Shown here one piece after another: positions 19,501 through 20,567 of a stretch of 20,567 nt of DNA; the stretch's first letter is position 1; each line of letters opens with the position of its first letter. The stretch is taken from positions 482,284-502,850 of the forward strand of contig NW_003133346.1 in NCBI RefSeq assembly GCF_000003605.2. Reading direction: 5' to 3'. The stretch is from Saccoglossus kowalevskii. Lineage: Eukaryota > Hemichordata > Enteropneusta > Harrimaniidae. A program made the translations under genes and the position numbers. Under the pieces are notes generated by a model that saw only the letters and a list, made by a program, of their open reading frames with translations, ran no database searches and was not told the origin of the DNA.

Positions 19501-20324
19501 TCAGGGTTGGCTACAAGTTGCCAGGCTTGACTACAAGTTGCCAGGGTTGACTACAAGTTGCCAGGGTTGACTACAAGTTGCCAGGGTTGACTACAAGTTG
19601 CCAGGGTTGGCTACAAGTTGCCATGGTTGACTACAAGTTGCCACGGTTGACTACAAGTTGCCAGGGTTGGCTACAAGTTGCCAGGGTTGACTACAAGATG
19701 CCACGGTTGACTACATGTTGCCACGGTTGACTACATGTTGCCAGGGTTGACTACAAGTTGCCAGGGTTGGCTACAAGTTGCCATGGTTGACTACAAGTTG
19801 CCACGGTTGACTACATGTTGCCAGGGTTGACTACAAGTTGCCATGGTTGACTACAAGTTGCCAGGGTTGACTACAAGTTGCCAGGGTTGACTACAAGTTG
19901 CCAGGGTTGACTACAAGTTGCCAGGGTTGACTACAAGTTGCCAGGGTTGACTACAAGTTGCCAGAGTTGACTACAAGTTGCCAGGGTTGGTTTCAAGTTG
20001 CCACGGTTGGTTTCAAGTTGCCATGTTTGTTGCCATGGTTAATTACAAGTAACCCTTGTTGACTTCAAATTGCTGTGATTTGTCATCAGTTGCCATAGTT
20101 GACAGTTTAGTCTCTTATTGTGCACATTTGGTGTGAGAATTGATGTATTGACGTAAAGATGGCATTGCATTCTGGAAATAATTCAATACTTTTGAAGATC
20201 ACATGCTGTTTTCAGATGCAAGATATATCATCCAACGAATTGAGCATAATAAAAACTTACATCATTCGCGTACTGAAATCATGGAAAGATAAGAGAGATA
20301 TCAGACAGAAATTAACACAACAAG
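7452..20324 (+). CDS. GTF3C4: GTF3C4 (TFIIIC90) homologue, 13 exons, 3' end outside window
   Basis: TFIIIC is the DNA-binding factor that recruits TFIIIB and RNA polymerase III to tRNA and similar genes. GTF3C4 is its 90-kDa nuclear subunit, and acetyltransferase activity has been reported for the human protein. Hand-assembled exons: 7452-7574, 8177-8318, 12354-12471, 13390-13465, 14247-14563, 14959-15068, 15860-16005, 16272-16407, 16652-16735, 16839-16950, 18209-18306, 18707-18954 and 20216-20324. They total 1819 nt (606 codons plus 1 nt) with no internal stop, and every junction keeps phase. Recognition rests on collinear similarity to human GTF3C4 as I recall it: SWSLDHK, WSPLHCDQQGR, LTMDHRLTI, AMEWSDL, VVIWK and ELKSQENQL, all in the same order and spacing. 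The N-terminal part corresponds to the beta-propeller-like TFIIIC_delta region. The zf-TFIIIC domain expected at the C terminus (human length about 820 residues) is not in the window. All introns are GT-AG except intron 4, which is GC-AG. Confidence 0.93.
7575..8176 (+). other. GTF3C4 intron 1
   Basis: 602-bp GT-AG intron, donor GTATGT, acceptor TTATAG. It contains a compact fold-back element at 7881-7955 flanked by a 10-bp direct repeat. The remainder shows nothing recognisable. Confidence 0.8.
7872..7965. mobile_element. Small fold-back element with 10-bp flanking direct repeat
   Basis: The arms 7881-7901 and 7935-7955 pair as TAGCTGCA, six unpaired bases, then TAGCTCA, against their reverse complement. 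The loop holds a small CCCG/CGGG stem. CTACCTGTGT flanks the hairpin on both sides (7872-7881 and 7956-7965, overlapping the arm ends), as expected for a target-site duplication. It could be a very short MITE or a structured RNA hairpin. Confidence 0.6.
8177..8318 (+). CDS. GTF3C4: GTF3C4 exon 2 (residues 42-88)
   Basis: The acceptor is TTATAG and the donor GTCAGT; the exon enters in phase 0 and leaves in phase 1. It encodes DIQCSSSDSS followed by FTLPKSVIPA, which aligns with the human stretch DVHNPGQD...HRTSVPAP. The second half is a low-conservation acidic and serine-rich linker. The donor lies only 14 bp upstream of a DNA transposon (8333-8900). A run-on past the donor would stop at once (TAG at 8333-8335). 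Confidence 0.85.
8333..8900. mobile_element. 568-bp non-autonomous DNA transposon with long TIRs
   Basis: The ends are TAGACTGGCAAAG and its exact reverse complement CTTTGCCAGTCTA. Inverted similarity continues for about 90 bp on each side (8333-8421 and 8810-8900), with shared blocks such as TTGTTTTACA, AATTAATT and GTGAAAACTA or its equivalent. The 9-bp sequence TCATTACCA flanks both ends (8324-8332 and 8901-8909). No transposase frame is present, so it must have been moved in trans. Long TIRs and a 9-bp duplication suggest a Mutator-like MITE; the TAG ends could also fit a hAT relative, which normally gives 8 bp. Confidence 0.88.
8910..9671. other. Unassigned intronic stretch
   Basis: About 760 bp of intron 2 with no open frame of note, no inverted repeat that I could find and no splice-like exon. 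Confidence 0.5.
9672..10640 (+). repeat. Modular repeat, GTCCC-hairpin type, copy 1
   Basis: It starts with an inverted pair TAAGTCC (9672-9678) and GGACTTA (9704-9710), then a pyrimidine and GT-rich tract. Diverged modules follow, each with an inverted ATGG...CCAT core: near 9816-9840, 10137-10161, 10273-10300 and 10432-10456. If the MITE at 9911-10082 is removed the spacing is about 140-155 bp. The right boundary is uncertain. Confidence 0.6.
9911..10082. mobile_element. 172-bp TA-flanked MITE
   Basis: The terminal 17 bp TACTGTAAAATCTGTAT at 9911-9927 recur as an exact reverse complement at 10066-10082. The outermost TA on each side fits a TA target duplication, as in Tc1/mariner-type MITEs. 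It interrupts the modular repeat, so it inserted later. Confidence 0.8.
10946..12115 (+). repeat. Modular repeat, GACTCCC-hairpin type, copy 1
   Basis: The head is a two-step hairpin: GACTCCC (10946-10952) pairs with GGGAGTC (10970-10976), and TGTGC pairs with GCACA around a GAA loop inside it. A TGTC/TATG tract follows (about 10990-11030). Then come about seven tandem modules with the landmark ACCTAATTTGCATAATTAAT at 11150, 11301, 11441, 11590, 11764, 11898 and 12045, spacing 134-174 bp. Each module also has a diverged form of CACATTTCAATGAAACTTGG. No protein is encoded. Confidence 0.78.
12287..12325 (+). pseudogene. Decayed copy of part of GTF3C4 exon 3
   Basis: The 39 bases here match exon 3 bases 12368-12406 at 29 positions by hand count, exactly 81 bp upstream. 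In the same frame the copy reads MLLNPMLSPRM then stop, against MTLDPTLSPRI in the exon. It lies inside intron 2, just before the acceptor, and cannot be read through because of TGA at 12320-12322. Confidence 0.65.
12354..12471 (+). CDS. GTF3C4: GTF3C4 exon 3 (residues 89-127)
   Basis: The acceptor is TATTTACAG and the donor GTAATT; phases are 1 in and 2 out. It encodes TMTLDPTLSPRIGLPE and then YKMVKWSPLHCDQQGR. The WSPxxCDxxGR motif is a clear match to human WSPMGCDANGR. A decayed copy of its first half lies 81 bp upstream in the intron. Confidence 0.93.
12472..13389 (+). other. GTF3C4 intron 3
   Basis: 918-bp GT-AG intron. It contains a 106-bp inverted-repeat element (12730-12835) and otherwise nothing recognisable. 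Confidence 0.85.
12730..12835. mobile_element. 106-bp inverted-repeat element (MITE family 2)
   Basis: The left end TACCATATTTGCTGTATTA and the reverse complement of the right end (TACCATATTTACAGTATAA) agree at about 15 of 19 positions, with TA at each outer edge. It shares the ACCATATTTGC terminus with the element at 13511-13662. Confidence 0.6.
13390..13465 (+). CDS. GTF3C4: GTF3C4 exon 4 (residues 128-153), GC donor
   Basis: The acceptor is TATTTTCAG. The exon encodes SLLCCLTMDHRLTIYK, nearly identical to human LLAALTMDNRLTI, and ends VKKWEK. The only donor that keeps frame and keeps the spacing to the next conserved block is AAG/GCAAGC, a GC-AG intron. With that donor the conserved Trp sits at the same place as in human (LQW) before the next exon's IIDVSEL (human LVDLTEI). 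Confidence 0.92.
13511..13662. mobile_element. About 150-bp inverted-repeat element (MITE family 2)
   Basis: The left end reads CCATACTGTATTTGCTCTGT and then TAG. The right end, on the reverse strand, reads TACCATATTTGCTCTATTAG. The arms agree over TTTGCTCTRTTAG, with a 4-base gap near the tip. It starts 45 bp inside the GC-AG intron. Confidence 0.6.
14151..14178. repeat. (AAT)n microsatellite
   Basis: About nine uninterrupted AAT units in intron 4, followed by a slightly impure tail (AACAATAATTGTCAATAAT). Confidence 0.85.
14247..14563 (+). CDS. GTF3C4: GTF3C4 exon 5 (residues 154-258)
   Basis: This is the largest exon in the window, with acceptor TTTCACTAG and donor GTATGT (phase 0 in, 2 out). 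It encodes IIDVSELLYS, YERYKKRHYMLAVIAMEWSDL and FTLLATLNRSSHVVIWKL. The pattern RRHxMxxxxxMEWS and the later LLAxLxxxxxxxVWxx match human GTF3C4 in order. The AKKMKIEKVAEK stretch is a basic linker that is poorly conserved. Confidence 0.94.
14564..14958 (+). other. GTF3C4 intron 5
   Basis: 395-bp GT-AG intron with donor GTATGT and acceptor CTTCTCAG. No structured element was seen. Confidence 0.85.
14959..15068 (+). CDS. GTF3C4: GTF3C4 exon 6 (residues 259-295)
   Basis: The acceptor is CTTCTCAG and the donor GTGAGC; phases are 2 in and 1 out. It encodes NSLTIHGVIDTSFETPVSLS and then WCHLSGLSSDS. It lies where the human protein has SCNTIESGITSPSVLFW, so the Trp and the 'IxTxxxxPSxL' pattern agree. 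Confidence 0.88.
15069..15859 (+). other. GTF3C4 intron 6
   Basis: 791-bp GT-AG intron. Open frames on both strands (15056-15286 minus, 15371-15583 plus) have no recognised motif. The stretch 15150-15345, with TGGCGGCCATCTTT at its end, is richer in G and C and may be an old interspersed repeat. Confidence 0.75.
15860..16005 (+). CDS. GTF3C4: GTF3C4 exon 7 (residues 296-344)
   Basis: The acceptor is CATCTAG and the donor is a consensus GTAAGT; phases are 1 in and 0 out. It encodes GIFAVGDISGQIVVWKMDVH, a blade-like segment that matches the human GLIVGSAFGPIKIL position, then SLTVWEDKDLL matching human VILWKEMDQL. Confidence 0.92.
16272..16407 (+). CDS. GTF3C4: GTF3C4 exon 8 (residues 345-389), repeated donor
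   Basis: The acceptor is TGTCTTACAG; phases are 0 in and 1 out at the first donor (GTAAGT, 16408). It encodes ILAAAKGAYLMIFMIKI, matching human LVVAARGSYVFWCLLLI, and ends VHPVSITG, matching the human VTGLHSLPIVSMT region. The last coding bases and the donor are repeated three more times in tandem just downstream, so three further candidate donors exist at 16462, 16512 and 16565. Only the first two keep frame with exon 9. Confidence 0.92.
16377..16588 (+). repeat. Fourfold tandem repeat of the exon 8 5' splice site
   Basis: Units of about 54, 50 and 53 bp between successive donors each carry a form of CATCCTGTATCAATTACAG followed by GTAAGTTAAGTGGTCAA. Candidate donors GT are at 16408 (GTAAGT), 16462 (GTAATT), 16512 (GTAAGT) and 16565 (GTAAGT). 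The first unit overlaps the coding end of exon 8. Confidence 0.93.
16652..16735 (+). CDS. GTF3C4: GTF3C4 exon 9 (residues 389-417)
   Basis: The acceptor is TTTCATAG and the donor GTGAGT; phases are 1 in and 1 out. It encodes LSFQDNIIMTLSMEGTIKK, which fits the human VSMTADKQNGTVYTCSSDGKV blade: a short strand, then 'GT', then basic residues. Confidence 0.87.
16839..16950 (+). CDS. GTF3C4: GTF3C4 exon 10 (residues 418-454)
   Basis: The exon follows a short 103-bp intron with a T-rich tract; the acceptor is TTTTTCAG and the donor GTAGGA. Phases are 1 in and 2 out. It encodes AISSETQPVLLNAN and RKYHYVVLSPNCVYAAFVT. The last part matches human RTHGIAVSPCGAYLAIIT. Confidence 0.9.
16991..17226. 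mobile_element. Fold-back element with a duplicated arm
   Basis: The left arm (16993-17048) and right arm (17142-17194) are inverted copies of about 50 bp. They share AAGTACCAGGAT, ATGACCTTTAGAGGTCAT or its diverged form, and a CCAATAAAAG/CTTTTTTTTGG inner part. The end of the right arm (AAAGTACCAGGAT...CCTTTAGAGG) is repeated once more at about 17190-17226. No clear target duplication was found. Confidence 0.65.
17488..18180 (+). repeat. Modular repeat, GTCCC-hairpin type, copy 2
   Basis: The head hairpin pairs AGTCCC (17490-17495) with GGGACT (17519-17524), with an inner TTCGGACGAA palindrome. GTCCGTCCATCC-like tracts occur after the head and again at about 17780-17850. Cores of the type AAAATGGCCGACTGGCAGCC lie near 17661, 17950 and 18091. 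TTTGGTACATAGAT occurs twice, as in the GACTCCC-type modules. Confidence 0.7.
18209..18306 (+). CDS. GTF3C4: GTF3C4 exon 11 (residues 455-487)
   Basis: The acceptor is TTTCTTGCAG and the donor GTAAAT; phases are 2 in and 1 out. It encodes LLNNITKKTKVEVQIMEV and then CNESELLKYLLAIK. It occupies the place of the human VQFVTLKTFEEAAAQLL segment. Confidence 0.85.
18307..18706 (+). other. GTF3C4 intron 11
   Basis: 400-bp GT-AG intron with donor GTAAAT and acceptor AATTGCAG. Nothing structured was seen. Confidence 0.85.
18707..18954 (+). CDS. GTF3C4: GTF3C4 exon 12 (residues 488-570)
   Basis: The acceptor is AATTGCAG and the donor GTAAAA; phases are 1 in and 0 out. It encodes SNYVDTIEYIRQHIVSDNL (human LIDLVRWKILKDKHIPQFL region), LIKLGLFIQRIQL (human WRFKLFLLRIL), an acidic stretch TEGEEISDDIKEL, and SQENQL, the start of a predicted helix matching human EKLLEIQGKIEAVE. 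Confidence 0.88.
18955..20215 (+). other. GTF3C4 intron 12
   Basis: 1261-bp GT-AG intron, two thirds of which is the 20-bp minisatellite at 19191-20040. The flanks, 18955-19190 and 20041-20215, show only AT-rich sequence and fading minisatellite remnants (to about 20105). Confidence 0.88.
19191..20040 (+). repeat. 20-bp minisatellite, about 41 units
   Basis: The consensus unit is CCAGGGTTGACTACAAGTTG. From 19201 to 20020 the phase never slips: 41 units of exactly 20 bp. Variants CCATGG, CCACGG, TCAGGG, TTGG for TTGA, and CATG for CAAG are mixed in a non-random order with an 8-unit period. The right edge decays through TTTCAAGTTG units into single-copy DNA. Each frame has a stop within 60 nt, so it is not coding. 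Confidence 0.97.
20216..20324 (+). CDS. GTF3C4: GTF3C4 exon 13 (residues 571-606), last exon in window
   Basis: The acceptor is TGTTTTCAG and the donor GTAATT; phases are 0 in and 1 out. It encodes MQDISSNELSIIKTYII and then RVLKSWKDKRDIRQKLTQQ, a helical and basic segment. It falls where human GTF3C4 has the helix before the zinc-binding C terminus. The remaining exons lie beyond position 20567. Confidence 0.82.
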
Positions 20325-20567
20325 GTAATTCACAAGACTATGATATAATTTTGTCAATGTGATTTTTGACTCCCATGTGCGAAGCACATAATGGGAGTCT
20401 TTGCAGTTAGTGTGTCTGTGTGTGTGTATAATTACCTAATTTGCATAATTAATTAATTTTCAGCATTTGATATATGTAGTGAGCATTACATTTCAATGAA
20501 ACTTGGTACTTACATACTCAAGGACTATGCAGAGATTGATTGTTTCCGATAAATATTTGTGCATATT
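20325..20567 (+). other. GTF3C4 intron 13 (start)
   Basis: The intron opens with GTAATT and runs past the window edge. A GACTCCC-type modular repeat begins 43 bp inside it. Confidence 0.75.
20368..20567 (+). repeat. Modular repeat, GACTCCC-hairpin type, copy 2 (cut by window edge)
   Basis: The same two-step hairpin as at 10946: GACTCCC (20368-20374), GGGAGTC (20393-20399), TGTGC-GAA-GCACA inside. A short GTGTCTGTGTG tract leads straight into the module landmark ACCTAATTTGCATAATTAAT at about 20432 and TTTCAATGAAACTTGGTACT. Compared with copy 1 the first part-module is missing. Confidence 0.78.

Noticed and set aside
19191-20040. CRISPR-like array
   Set aside because: The units are directly adjacent, with no spacers, and the setting is an animal intron. 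It is a minisatellite.

Overview
The window is a piece of an animal nuclear genome, most likely a marine invertebrate. It is AT-rich, has long introns with GT-AG splice sites, and carries many short inverted-repeat elements and satellite-like repeats. No bacterial, plasmid, CRISPR or viral features were seen. The exact clade cannot be fixed from the sequence.

Two protein-coding genes sit head to head, with their start codons about 440 bp apart. On the plus strand, thirteen exons (7452-20324) were assembled by hand. They keep one open frame of 606 codons across twelve introns and encode the homologue of GTF3C4 (TFIIIC90), a subunit of the RNA polymerase III factor TFIIIC. The C-terminal zinc-binding part lies beyond the right edge. 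On the minus strand, three exons (7010 down to 836) join in phase. They encode a signal peptide followed by the start of an M12B (ADAM/ADAMTS type) metalloprotease prodomain. The catalytic part would lie beyond the left edge.

Layout: 1-835 has no recognised exon. 836-7010 is the minus-strand gene, mostly two long introns. 7011-7451 is the shared promoter region. 7452-20567 is GTF3C4. Its intron 1 holds a small fold-back element. Intron 2 (4 kb) holds a 568-bp inverted-repeat transposon with a 9-bp target duplication, then two hairpin-headed modular repeats. Introns 3 and 4 hold small inverted-repeat elements. Intron 10 holds another fold-back element and another modular repeat. Intron 12 holds a 20-bp minisatellite of about 41 units, and intron 13 holds one more modular repeat.

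The most notable observations are: a fourfold tandem copy of the exon 8 5' splice site, in which the second copy would add exactly 18 residues; a GC-AG intron 4; a decayed in-frame copy of part of exon 3 lying 81 bp upstream of it; an 8-unit (160 bp) higher-order order in the minisatellite; and a superfamily of intronic repeats built from a terminal hairpin, a short tetranucleotide tract and tandem modules of about 145 bp. No previously undescribed gene system such as an operon or defence island was seen.
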